Source of the DNA: Clostridiales bacterium
GTDB lineage: Bacteria > Bacillota > Clostridia > Oscillospirales > Butyricicoccaceae
DNA length: 64,000 nt
Direction of reading: 5' to 3'
NCBI GenBank assembly: GCA_004555915.1
Contig: SFJM01000012.1
Location: forward strand, 14,545 to 78,544
Positions 6,297 through 15,395 of the stretch are shown piece after piece (position 1 is the first letter of the stretch; each line of letters begins with the position of its first letter). Position numbers and translations under genes: made by a program. The notes below the pieces were generated by a model, which did no database searches, was not told the origin of the DNA, and saw nothing but the letters and a program-made list of their open reading frames with translations.

Positions 6297-9125
6297 ATGG
6301 GTTTTTTAGAGAAAATTTTCGGCACACACAGTGACCATGAGCTCAAGCGCATCCGTCCGATTGCGGACAAGGTTGAAGCGCTTGAGGAGGAATACAAGGC
6401 GCTCACAGACGCACAGCTGCGGGCAAAGACGGATGAATTCAGAAAACGCTATCAGGAGGGCACATCACTGGATGACCTGCTGCCGGAGGCCTTTGCCACC
6501 ATGCGTGAGGCGGCATGGCGTGTTCTGGGCATGCGGCATTACCGCGTACAGATCATCGGCGGTATCGTCCTGCATCAGGGCCGTATCGCGGAGATGAAAA
6601 CCGGTGAAGGTAAGACGCTGGTGGCAACCCTGCCGGCTTACCTGAATGCCATTGCGGGCAAGGGCGTACATATCGTCACCGTCAATGACTATCTGGCAAA
6701 ACGAGACAGTGAATGGATGGGTAAGGTTTATCGTTTCCTCGGCATGACCGTGGGACTGGTTATCCATGATGTGCCGCCGGATCAGCGCAAGGTGATGTAT
6801 GAAGCGGATATCACTTATGGCACCAACAATGAATTCGGATTTGACTATCTGCGCGACAACATGGCAATTTATAAGCAGAACATGGTGCAGCGCGGACATG
6901 CCTTTGCCATTGTGGACGAGGTGGACTCCATCCTGATTGATGAAGCCCGTACTCCGCTGATTATTTCCGGCCGCGGCGATAAGTCCACCGACCTGTACCA
7001 GCGTGCGGAAAACTTTGTCAGCCGCCTGAAGTGCTACCGTATCAAGGAGACCGATGACAAGCTGGATCTGGAGGAGGAAGGCGAGCGTCTGCGCCGGGAG
7101 GAAGAAGAACGCAAGGCAAATCCTGCCAAGGCAAAGCCGCTGACCGAGGAGGATCGTCAGATTCTTGCCCAGCTGAATGCGGACTATGTCGTAGATGAAA
7201 AGGCAAAGACTGCCGTGCTGTCTGCCATCGGACAGAAGAAGGCGGAGCAGTATTTCAATATTGCCAATCTGGCAGACCCGGAAAATGCCACACTGGCCCA
7301 TCATATCAATCAGGCACTGCGTGCCCATGGCATTATGAAGCGGGATGTGGATTATGTCATCCGGGACAATGAAATCATTATTGTCGATGAAAATACCGGC
7401 CGTCTGATGTTCGGACGGCGTTATAACGAAGGCCTGCATCAGGCCATTGAAGCCAAGGAGCATGTACAGGTACAGCGGGAAAGCAAGACACTGGCGACCA
7501 TTACCTTCCAGAATTATTTCCGTATGTATGGCAAGCTGTCCGGCATGACCGGTACCGCGCTGACAGAGGAAGATGAATTCCGGGAAATCTACCGTCTGGA
7601 TGTCATCGAAATCCCCACCAACAAGCCGATTGCCCGGAAGGACAATGTGGATACGGTGTACCGCTCCGAAGCAGGCAAATTCCGTGCTGCCATCAGCAAA
7701 ATCAAGGAGTGCAATGCCAAGGGCCAGCCGATTCTGGTGGGTACGGTTTCCATTGAAAAGAGTGAAGTGCTGTCCAAGCTGCTGAAGAAGGAAGGCATTT
7801 CCCACAATGTACTGAATGCAAAGTTCCATGAACAGGAAGCGGAGATTGTCGCACAGGCGGGACGTCTGGGGGCGGTTACCATTGCCACCAATATGGCAGG
7901 CCGTGGTACCGATATCGTGCTGGGCGGCAATGCGGAAAATATGGCAGTTGCCGCACTGCGCAAGGCAGGCTTTACCGAGGAAATCATCGCGGAAGCAACC
8001 GGCTATGCGGAAACCGACAATGAGGAAATCCTGCAGGCCAGAGCGGAATTCCAGCGGCATTATCAGGAATTTAAAAAGCAGACCGATACGGAGGGCGAAC
8101 GGGTACGCCAGGCAGGCGGTTTGTATATTCTGGGTACGGAGCGGCATGAATCCCGCCGTATTGACAACCAGCTGCGCGGCCGTGCCGGCCGTCAGGGTGA
8201 CCCGGGTGAATCCAGCTTCTATATTTCCATGGAGGATGACCTGATGCGCCTGTTCGGTTCCGAACGCGTCATGGGTATGCTGGACAAGATGGGCATGGAT
8301 GATGACACGCCGATTGACCAGAAGATGCTGTCCGGTGCCATTGAAAGCGCACAGAAGAAGGTGGAATCCCGCAACTTCCAGATCCGTAAAAATGTCCTGC
8401 AGTATGATGACGTGCTGAATACCCAGCGTGAGGTCATCTACAAGCAGCGTCAGGATGTGCTGGACGGACAGGACCTGCATGAATCCATTCTGAGCATGGT
8501 GGACAGCGTGGTACAGACAACGGTTCACGGCGTGCTGGGTGAAAAGCCCTATGTGGAGCAGGAGGATATTGAAGCCATCAAGCGGCATTTCCTGGGCCTG
8601 TTCCTCAAGCCGGAGGATCTGCAGTTTACCAATGAGGAGCTGAATGATCTGGTGCCGGATGCGCTGACCAATGAAATCTGTGACCATGCCCATGCGGTTT
8701 ATGCGGCAAAGGAAGCGGAGCTTACTCCGAACATTATGCGTGAGCTGGAGCGTGTGGTTCTGCTGCGCAATGTTGACGAGAAGTGGATGGAGCACATTGA
8801 TGCCATGACAGAGCTGCGCAACGGCGTGCGTCTGCGTGCCTATGCCCAGCATGACCCGGTTGTGGAATACAAGCGGGAAGGCTCGGATATGTATGACCAG
8901 ATGATTGCCATGATCCGTGAGGATACGGTGCGCATGATGTACACGGCACGTGTCCGGGTGAAGGAAGAGCCGAAGCGGGAGAAGGTTGCGGAGGAAACCG
9001 GTACTTCCGGTGACCAGACCGTCAAGCGCACCCCGCAGAAGGCAGTGAAAAAGCCGGGACGCAATGATCCCTGTCCCTGCGGCAGCGGCAAAAAGTATAA
9101 GAAATGCTGCGGACGCAACGAATAA
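6297..9125 (+). CDS. secA: Preprotein translocase ATPase SecA
   Basis: SecA drives secretory proteins through SecYEG. The 942-residue product has Walker A (MKTGEGKTLVATL), the DEVDSILIDEARTPLIISG motif, LSGMTGTALTEEDEF, TNMAGRGTDIVLGG and LRGRAGRQGDPGESSF. It keeps the C-terminal zinc finger (NDPCPCGSGKKYKKCCG) that binds SecB or the ribosome in other bacteria. It is longer than the B. subtilis protein (about 840) because of an inserted charged segment around residues 255-285. The ATG at 6297 follows GGAGAGG. Confidence 0.98.
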   Translation: MGFLEKIFGTHSDHELKRIRPIADKVEALEEEYKALTDAQLRAKTDEFRKRYQEGTSLDDLLPEAFATMREAAWRVLGMRHYRVQIIGGIVLHQGRIAEMKTGEGKTLVATLPAYLNAIAGKGVHIVTVNDYLAKRDSEWMGKVYRFLGMTVGLVIHDVPPDQRKVMYEADITYGTNNEFGFDYLRDNMAIYKQNMVQRGHAFAIVDEVDSILIDEARTPLIISGRGDKSTDLYQRAENFVSRLKCYRIKETDDKLDLEEEGERLRREEEERKANPAKAKPLTEEDRQILAQLNADYVVDEKAKTAVLSAIGQKKAEQYFNIANLADPENATLAHHINQALRAHGIMKRDVDYVIRDNEIIIVDENTGRLMFGRRYNEGLHQAIEAKEHVQVQRESKTLATITFQNYFRMYGKLSGMTGTALTEEDEFREIYRLDVIEIPTNKPIARKDNVDTVYRSEAGKFRAAISKIKECNAKGQPILVGTVSIEKSEVLSKLLKKEGISHNVLNAKFHEQEAEIVAQAGRLGAVTIATNMAGRGTDIVLGGNAENMAVAALRKAGFTEEIIAEATGYAETDNEEILQARAEFQRHYQEFKKQTDTEGERVRQAGGLYILGTERHESRRIDNQLRGRAGRQGDPGESSFYISMEDDLMRLFGSERVMGMLDKMGMDDDTPIDQKMLSGAIESAQKKVESRNFQIRKNVLQYDDVLNTQREVIYKQRQDVLDGQDLHESILSMVDSVVQTTVHGVLGEKPYVEQEDIEAIKRHFLGLFLKPEDLQFTNEELNDLVPDALTNEICDHAHAVYAAKEAELTPNIMRELERVVLLRNVDEKWMEHIDAMTELRNGVRLRAYAQHDPVVEYKREGSDMYDQMIAMIREDTVRMMYTARVRVKEEPKREKVAEETGTSGDQTVKRTPQKAVKKPGRNDPCPCGSGKKYKKCCGRNE

Positions 9126-9147
9126 AAGGTAAGGGCGCGAAGCGGAA

Positions 9148-10026
9148 ATGAAAAAGATATTGTATCTGATATGGATTGTTCTGGCAGGTCTGGGCGGTGC
9201 GGCCCTGCGGGGCATGAGCCTGCTTCATGGCTATGAAGCGGATACCGGGCTGCCGGTGGAAGGCTACCTGCCTGCCATGGCACTGATTGGCCTGACCGTT
9301 GCGGTGGCGCTCACAGCCCTGCTTACCGGACGTCTGGGCTTCCAGAGCCGCAGCAGCTGGAGCTTTGAGCAGATGTATGGCAATATGCCCCTGCTGCTCC
9401 GGCTGGTATGCATGCTGTGCGGGCTTGGCGCCGCGGGAATCTGTGCATGGGGCATGTACAGCCTGCCGGATCAGGTGGCAGAGCAGGCCGCAGTGTATGG
9501 AGACCAGATTCTGCTGCCGGGAAGGCTGATTGTCACAGCCACAGCGGTCGCATGGGGGCTGGGCGTCCTGTCCGGTTTGTGCATGCTGCTGCTTGCCCGC
9601 GGGCAGGGGAGCAAGCCGGCAACACGGCTTACAGGCTTATGCTGTACGGTACCGATTTTCTGGTGCTGTCTGGATCTGATTATGGTGTACCATGAAAACA
9701 GCGGCAATCCGGTGCTGTCGGATTACAGCTACCTGCTGCTGATGATTATCGCTGTGATGGCATCGTTCCACAGCATCGGAACCTATCTGTACAGTGCCAG
9801 CGGCAGCGGGGCACGATGGATTGCGGTTGCCGGCATGGCAGTGTATCTGGTGTTTGTCAATGCAGGCGGCACGGCAGCTGCCATATGGCAGACCGGGTCG
9901 GCAGCCGGTATGCTGGAACGGTTTGGCACGGGCAATACGCTGCGCATCGGAGCGCTGGCTCTGGCGGGGCTGTATCTGCTCATCCAGCTGGGCTGCACGC
10001 TGGGAAAAAAAGAAAAACAGGCATAA
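9148..10026 (+). CDS. Polytopic membrane protein, unknown
   Basis: The 292-residue product contains about eight hydrophobic helices (for example LIWIVLAGLGGAALRGMSL, ALIGLTVAVALTALL, YLLLMIIAVMASF) and ends in the basic tail GKKEKQA. It starts 22 bp after secA and is probably in the same transcript, ending at a hairpin terminator. No conserved catalytic motif is visible and I cannot name the family. Its position behind secA does not by itself imply a secretion role. Confidence 0.7.
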   Translation: MKKILYLIWIVLAGLGGAALRGMSLLHGYEADTGLPVEGYLPAMALIGLTVAVALTALLTGRLGFQSRSSWSFEQMYGNMPLLLRLVCMLCGLGAAGICAWGMYSLPDQVAEQAAVYGDQILLPGRLIVTATAVAWGLGVLSGLCMLLLARGQGSKPATRLTGLCCTVPIFWCCLDLIMVYHENSGNPVLSDYSYLLLMIIAVMASFHSIGTYLYSASGSGARWIAVAGMAVYLVFVNAGGTAAAIWQTGSAAGMLERFGTGNTLRIGALALAGLYLLIQLGCTLGKKEKQA

Positions 10027-10029
10027 AAA

Positions 10030-10068
10030 AGAAACAGCATTTCGAAACCCTTCGGAATGCTGTTTTTC
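10030..10068. terminator. Bidirectional terminator
   Basis: AACAGCATTTCGAAA pairs with TTCGGAATGCTGTT, with A-tract on the left and T-tract on the right, between two convergent genes. Confidence 0.9.
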
Positions 10069-10088
10069 CATATTCTGTTTGAACCGGA

Positions 10089-11003
10089 CTATGATTCCGG
10101 CAGTCCAAGATAGTTGGTGGGGAACAGGTACCGGGGCAGAGGCTTGCCGGTCTGTACCGCATCATAGCAGGCATCCATGAGCTGGGCTGCCGGGTGCTGG
10201 GCCTGATTGAGAATCTGAAAATAATCCGTATACCGGCGCATACGCGGTGTGGCGGCATCAATCCATGGCTGATGGCTCATGTTGGTGCAGTCGGCATCCA
10301 GCGGATTGACCGGACGGATATGGCTGGACAGGAAACCGGATGTATGCAGACGTTCCTCCATCCAGCTGGCAGCGAAATGGCGGCGGCCGGTGCGGTCGTG
10401 CAGCATATGCTGGATGCGGAGCATGGAGCGCATGGAGCTTTTCACGGAATTGGATGGGATACGGATGCCATATACCGTCCAGATGGCATTGGACAGCATC
10501 GCTCCCATGCAGTTTGCCGCTTTATTGTCCATGGACAGCAGCATATAGGAACGGAATTCCGATGGGCTGCCGGAATGGGCGGCTGCAATCAGGGCACGAT
10601 CCAGCTCGGATTCACACAGGTTGTGCTGTGCCTCATGGGACAGCTGGGGATACAGCGGGTCGATGCGGTAGTTGGCAATATAGGTAACAAACGGATGTGC
10701 CACCCGGTCAAGGACATAATGGCAGCAGTAGCCCAGCAGATAAGCCGTGGCCTCCGGCGTGTTCAGGCGGGAGCATTCGGCGACCAGCTCGGAGAACATC
10801 CGGGCCACCCGTTCCTCATGCAGGCTGTGCCCGGTGCGGGAAATATGGTTTTCATAAAAGGGCTGATAATAAAAGAAAATATCCGGGCCCTGTGCACCCC
10901 AGCGGAAGGCCAGCGGTGCGGCAGCGGCCGCGTTTGCCAGATAGGGCTGTGCCTGTTTCAGCGCGGACTCGGCAAACAGATGATGAGAGACAAGCGCAGG
11001 CAT
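10089..11003 (-). CDS. Zinc-dependent phospholipase C family protein
   Basis: The 304-residue product matches the PF00882-type bacterial PLC/S1-P1 helical fold: it begins MPALVSHHLFAES, then WGAQGPDIFFYYQP, then GHSLHEERV and LLGYCCHYVLDRVAHPFV. Together these give the His/Asp set expected to bind zinc ions. No signal peptide is visible, so the protein is probably cytosolic, unlike secreted clostridial alpha-toxin; the substrate is unknown. The start at 11003 is chosen because GGAGGT lies 10 nt upstream. Confidence 0.85.
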   Translation of the reverse strand: MPALVSHHLFAESALKQAQPYLANAAAAAPLAFRWGAQGPDIFFYYQPFYENHISRTGHSLHEERVARMFSELVAECSRLNTPEATAYLLGYCCHYVLDRVAHPFVTYIANYRIDPLYPQLSHEAQHNLCESELDRALIAAAHSGSPSEFRSYMLLSMDNKAANCMGAMLSNAIWTVYGIRIPSNSVKSSMRSMLRIQHMLHDRTGRRHFAASWMEERLHTSGFLSSHIRPVNPLDADCTNMSHQPWIDAATPRMRRYTDYFQILNQAQHPAAQLMDACYDAVQTGKPLPRYLFPTNYLGLPES

Positions 11004-11169
11004 GGTTTGCGATACCTCCGGAAAAATATACATCCTAAACAGATAGGATGTAGTTGTTACTGTTTTGTCATTATTATAGGATGATTTCCACAAAATGTAC
11101 ACGATCACCACTTCCAAAAATCGACGGGAAAAGCAGTATAATTCCGTTACACTGACCACAGGACAGTGC

Positions 11170-11198
11170 TTGCATGCAGGGAAAAACAGGTGTATACT
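11170..11198 (+). promoter_or_regulatory. Promoter of ychF
   Basis: TTGCAT, 17-nt spacer, TATACT. The leader contains a small stem, GGGGAA / TTCCCC (11222-11246), before the AAGGAGAG site. Confidence 0.65.
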
Positions 11199-11274
11199 AT
11201 AAAAGTATGTAAAAAAAGACCGGGGAATCGCATAGGGGGTTCCCCACAATGTATAGATCAAAGGAGAGAATCAC

Positions 11275-12369
11275 ATGAAGCTTGGTATTGTCGGATTGCC
11301 GAATGTAGGCAAGAGCACACTGTTCAATGCCATTACAAATGCCGGTGCGGAATCGGCAAACTATCCATTTTGTACCATTGACCCGAATGTCGGCATGGTA
11401 AGCGTGCCGGACGAGCGTCTGGATAAGCTGACGGAAATGTACAACCCACCGAAGACCATTCCGGCTGTGGTGGAATTTGTCGATATCGCAGGTCTGGTTC
11501 GCGGCGCATCCAGAGGTGAAGGACTGGGCAACAAGTTCCTGTCCCATATCCGTGAGGTGGATGCCATTGTACACGTGGTACGCTGCTTTGACAACCCGAA
11601 CATTGTCCATGTAGAGGGCAGCATTGACCCACAGCGTGATATTGAAACCATCAATCTGGAACTGATCCTGTCGGATATGGAGCTGCTGGAGCGCCGGATT
11701 GACCGTTCCAAAAAGCTGGCAAAGGGCGATAAAAAGTATAATGAGGAAATCGCTGTCTTTGAACGCCTGCATGCGCATCTGGAGCAGGGAAACACCGCAC
11801 GTACCTTCCCGGAATTTGAGGAGCAGAAGGAACTGATTGATACCGTGGACCTGTTGTCCTCCAAGCCGGTGATTTATGCGGCAAATGTGGATGAAAACGG
11901 CTTCATGGGTGATGAAACCGAAAACGCACGTCTGGAAGCTGTCCGCCGGATTGCGGAAGAAGAAGGCTCCATGGTCCTGCCAATCTGTGCACAGATGGAG
12001 CAGGATATTGCAAGCCTGGAGGAGGACGAAAAGCAGCTGTTCCTGTCCGAGCTGGGACTGGAGGAATCCGGTCTGGATCGCCTGATCCGTGTCTGCTATG
12101 ACCTGCTGGGACTGATGAGCTTCCTGACCGCAGGACCGAAGGAAGTCCGTGCATGGACCATTGAAAAGGGAACCAAGGCGCCCCAGGCCGCAGGTAAAAT
12201 CCATACCGACTTTGAACGGGGCTTTATCCGTGCAGAGGTTGTATCCTATGATGACCTGATGGCATGCGGCACCATGGTAGCAGCCAAGGAAAAGGGTCTT
12301 GTCCGTTCCGAGGGCAAGGAATATGTCATGCGTGACGGAGATATTGTTGTTTTCCGCTTCAATGTATAA
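11275..12369 (+). CDS. ychF: Redox-regulated ATPase YchF (Obg-like)
   Basis: YchF is a translation-associated P-loop ATPase that binds the ribosome. The 364-residue product has the G1 motif GLPNVGKSTLFNAIT, DPNVG, the G3-like DIAGLVRGASRGEGLGNKFL, and a C-terminal TGS-like domain (VRAWTIEKGTKAPQAAGKIH, MRDGDIVVFRFNV). Length and order match the family fully. It has its own promoter and a strong AAGGAGAG site. Confidence 0.97.
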   Translation: MKLGIVGLPNVGKSTLFNAITNAGAESANYPFCTIDPNVGMVSVPDERLDKLTEMYNPPKTIPAVVEFVDIAGLVRGASRGEGLGNKFLSHIREVDAIVHVVRCFDNPNIVHVEGSIDPQRDIETINLELILSDMELLERRIDRSKKLAKGDKKYNEEIAVFERLHAHLEQGNTARTFPEFEEQKELIDTVDLLSSKPVIYAANVDENGFMGDETENARLEAVRRIAEEEGSMVLPICAQMEQDIASLEEDEKQLFLSELGLEESGLDRLIRVCYDLLGLMSFLTAGPKEVRAWTIEKGTKAPQAAGKIHTDFERGFIRAEVVSYDDLMACGTMVAAKEKGLVRSEGKEYVMRDGDIVVFRFNV

Positions 12370-12561
12370 AACGGACGGTTCCTTTTTGCATTGTTACCGA
12401 AAATGATATCAAATCGACACAAAATTGTTTCGATTTTGTAATTGTATTTTTCCTTGCAATGCACTATGATATTCATATTCACTGGCTTGTGCAGCCTGTA
12501 CAGGCAGAATCAGTAAAATATAGCATTGTTTCACAGGAAAAAGCAGGAGGACTTAGACTGC

Positions 12562-14388
12562 ATGAAAGAAAATAAAAAATCCGGTATTGCACCGGAGGAG
12601 AACGGCGCAGAGGAAAAAACCAAGGGGTTTCCGGTTGTGACGGAGGAAGATCAGGCAAATGCAGCCGCCTTTGAAATGAAGAAAAAGACAGCTGATGGCT
12701 GGGTTGCAGCGGCACCGGTAACGGTCAGCGGAGGCATCCCGGAGGCGCAGGAACCGCGGGAAGAAACCGTGGCATCTGAGCCGGAAGATAGCGATACCGC
12801 AGAGACAGAGCCGGATTCCGCACCGGCAGAGGAGCGGTATCCGGAACAGAATCCGCAGGAGGCAACCATACTGGAGGCCGACGATTTTGATGAAGCGGAT
12901 GAGGACGATGACCAGCCGGCAGAGAAGCGCAGCGGCAAGCACAGCAGAGGCAAGCGTATTGCCGCAGTGATTGCCGGTGTGGCTGTGGTTGCCGTGGTTG
13001 CCCTGAGTGTATATGTCTATACATACAGCAAGATTTTTCCCGGTGTGAAGGTTGCGGATGCGTATAAGCTCAGCGGCATGACCCAGTCCGAGGCACAGGC
13101 GTATATCGCCGGTGAGGTACAGGACAGCGTGTTCGACAAGAGCATTACGCTGACCGGCAAGGATGTGGTCAGGGATGAAGACAAGACCTATGAAATCAAG
13201 CTTGCTGATGTGGCACAGTCGGTAGACAGCGAGGCATCCGCCGAGCAGGCATATCGTATGGGCCGTGAAGGCGGATATTTCCAGCGCATGAGCACCGTGC
13301 TGGGCTGTATCTTTGGCGGACGGGAGATTTCCATGAATGCCACACTGAAGGATGGCGCCGTGGAGCAGGAAGTGGCAGAGATTTCTGCTAATCTGGCATA
13401 TGACCCGGTTCAGCCCAGCTGGAAGGTAGACAAGGAAAGCAAACAGCTGAATATTGACACCGGCATCCAGGGTGTGGGCTTTGATGCAGATCAGGTGGCT
13501 GCGGACATGACCGCACAGGCACAGAGTGTCAATCTGGAAGACTATACCATTGAAACCTATGCGGTGGATCAGGAAAAGCCGGATGCCGCAGCCATTGCCA
13601 AGGATGTAAACACTGAGCCGAAAAATGCGACGGTGGACAAGGAAGACGGTAAGACCGTCATTGAGGCAGTGGATGGTGTCAAGGTAGCAGAGGAAAGCAT
13701 TGCATCTGCAATTGGTGATGCCAGTGAGCAGAGCTATCAGGTTCCGGTTGAGCTGACTGCGGCAACCATTAAAAAGGCAGATCTGGAAAAGGTGCTGTTC
13801 CGTGATACGCTGGGCACTGCTACCACGTATTATAACGGCGGCCTGGCAGGCAGAACCACCAATGTCAGACTGGCAGCACATTCGATTGATGAAACCATTC
13901 TGAACCCGGGTGAGGAATTTTCCTATAACGATGTGGTGGGTGAGCGCACCTATGCCCGGGGCTATCGTTCCGCAACCATCTTCTCGGATGGTGAGGAGGT
14001 TGACGGCCTGGGCGGCGGCGTATGCCAGGTATCCTCTACCACGTATATGGCAGTCCTGCGTGCGGATTTGGATGTAACGGAGCGTTACTGCCATCAGTTC
14101 CAGGTATCCTATACACCGGTATCTCAGGATGCAGCGGTATACTGGGGCAGCAAGGATTTCCGCTTTGTCAACAATACCGATTATCCGGTAAAGGTTGTTT
14201 CCAGTGTGGGCGGCGGTACCCTGACGGTTTCCATTATTGGTACCAAGACAGAGGAAAAGGAGATTTCCTTCTCCAGCAAAACCTATTACAGTGGAAGCTA
14301 TAAGCATGCTACTCTGTACAAGACTGTGACCAAGAACGGTGAAACCACCACAACCAAGGAAAATACAAGCAGCTATCTGCTGAAGTAA
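12562..14388 (+). CDS. VanW-family cell-wall protein
   Basis: The 608-residue product has a long acidic, low-complexity cytoplasmic N-terminus (about 1-130), a basic patch and one membrane helix (about 135-158, VIAGVAVVAVVALSVYVYTY). A large extracellular part follows, with a peptidoglycan-binding-type repeat region (about 170-410) and a VanW domain (about 440-560; NPGEEFSYNDVVGERT, GLGGGVCQVSSTTYMAVLRA). VanW proteins occur in glycopeptide-resistance operons and widely in clostridia; the biochemical role is not established. The ATG at 12562 has GGAGG upstream. No resistance genes accompany it. Confidence 0.85.
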   Translation: MKENKKSGIAPEENGAEEKTKGFPVVTEEDQANAAAFEMKKKTADGWVAAAPVTVSGGIPEAQEPREETVASEPEDSDTAETEPDSAPAEERYPEQNPQEATILEADDFDEADEDDDQPAEKRSGKHSRGKRIAAVIAGVAVVAVVALSVYVYTYSKIFPGVKVADAYKLSGMTQSEAQAYIAGEVQDSVFDKSITLTGKDVVRDEDKTYEIKLADVAQSVDSEASAEQAYRMGREGGYFQRMSTVLGCIFGGREISMNATLKDGAVEQEVAEISANLAYDPVQPSWKVDKESKQLNIDTGIQGVGFDADQVAADMTAQAQSVNLEDYTIETYAVDQEKPDAAAIAKDVNTEPKNATVDKEDGKTVIEAVDGVKVAEESIASAIGDASEQSYQVPVELTAATIKKADLEKVLFRDTLGTATTYYNGGLAGRTTNVRLAAHSIDETILNPGEEFSYNDVVGERTYARGYRSATIFSDGEEVDGLGGGVCQVSSTTYMAVLRADLDVTERYCHQFQVSYTPVSQDAAVYWGSKDFRFVNNTDYPVKVVSSVGGGTLTVSIIGTKTEEKEISFSSKTYYSGSYKHATLYKTVTKNGETTTTKENTSSYLLK

Positions 14389-14442
14389 GGACAAACAAGT
14401 TCAAATGAAATCTGGCGGCAGTGCCGCACACAGGAGAATGCA

Positions 14443-15252
14443 ATGGGCAACAGGAAACATCAGCATGCACAGCATGTTTTGGGCAGCAAGCTGGCTGCAA
14501 AAAAAGATCTGATGGAAATGCTGTGGCCTGTCCTGGGTGCGACACTGCTGTTTTTTATTCCGTATGTTTTATTGTCAGAGGCATTGGGACTGGCATGCTA
14601 TGGCACCGGTATGCAGCTGCGGGAGGATCTGACCCAGGCGCAGCTGCTGTCTTATGTGCTCGCCTTTGAGATTGCCAACCTGCTGCTGGTACAGCCGCTG
14701 TATTTTGGTCTGACACAGTTTTATGCCCTGCGCCGTGCCGGAGGACGTCCGCGGCTGAGCATGGTGACCATGTGCCTGGCTTCCCCGAAGCTGTACTGGA
14801 AATCCGTCCGGCTGGCATTGCTTTTGCTGCTGTTTGCCGTGTTGTGGATGATTCCGACAGGTTTGATCTGTGCTGTGGGCTATGTGGCATTTGTATCCAT
14901 TGTCTCCACCCGGTTTGGATGGTTCCTGTTTATTGAAGTGGTGATTGTGGCGGTGGCGTGGTATGCGTCGGTGATGCTGCAATACCACTGCAGCTATGCC
15001 CTGCTGGCGGAGCAGCCGAAGCTTGGCTGCTGGAAGGCGGTGCGTATGGCCGTGGGGAAATTCAAAGGGCATCGGATGGAAGCATTCAGCCTGCTCATCA
15101 GCTTTAGCTTCTGGCTGGTGATGTCCGCCTTGCTGGGCGGGGTTCCCCTGTTGGTTGTTCTGCCCTATCTGCTGCTGGCATTGTACCACTTATTTGACCG
15201 GATACGCGGCGTGGAAATCCGGGTTGCAACGGAAAAAACGGAAAACCAGTGA
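14443..15252 (+). CDS. DUF975-like integral membrane protein
   Basis: The 269-residue product has about five to six membrane helices and the layout of DUF975 proteins: early helix, QPLYFGLTQFYALRRAGG loop, long middle helices and MLQYHCSYALLAEQPKLGCW before the last pair. The ATG follows GGAGA. It lies 54 bp after the VanW gene and ends at a terminator, so the two probably form one unit acting at the envelope. The function is unknown. Confidence 0.65.
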   Translation: MGNRKHQHAQHVLGSKLAAKKDLMEMLWPVLGATLLFFIPYVLLSEALGLACYGTGMQLREDLTQAQLLSYVLAFEIANLLLVQPLYFGLTQFYALRRAGGRPRLSMVTMCLASPKLYWKSVRLALLLLLFAVLWMIPTGLICAVGYVAFVSIVSTRFGWFLFIEVVIVAVAWYASVMLQYHCSYALLAEQPKLGCWKAVRMAVGKFKGHRMEAFSLLISFSFWLVMSALLGGVPLLVVLPYLLLALYHLFDRIRGVEIRVATEKTENQ

Positions 15253-15256
15253 AGCA

Positions 15257-15303
15257 TACGGGTACAGATGGAAAAAATCCGCTGTGCCCGTTATTTTTTT
15301 TCG
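15257..15303 (+). terminator. Terminator before metG
   Basis: ACGGGTACAGATGG pairs imperfectly with CCGCTGTGCCCGT and is followed by eight T residues. Confidence 0.8.
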
Positions 15304-15395
15304 GCAAAATGGGGAAATTTTTCAAAATAACTTGATGTTTAGCCCTGTTTTGGTATATCATTAATAGCAGTCTAAAAAAGAAAGGAAAGATTTTG

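Noticed and set aside
6465..9215. Very long open frame antisense to secA (about 900 codons)
   Set aside because: It is a by-product of secA codon bias; the secA frame has full family motifs and the antisense has none.
12553..14394. Long antisense frame opposite the VanW gene
   Set aside because: Cys/His-rich shadow composition and no ribosome site; the plus strand has domains.
15253..15395. Possible T-box leader before metG
   Set aside because: The gap is only about 140 bp, contains an ordinary terminator of the previous gene, and lacks a T-box sequence.
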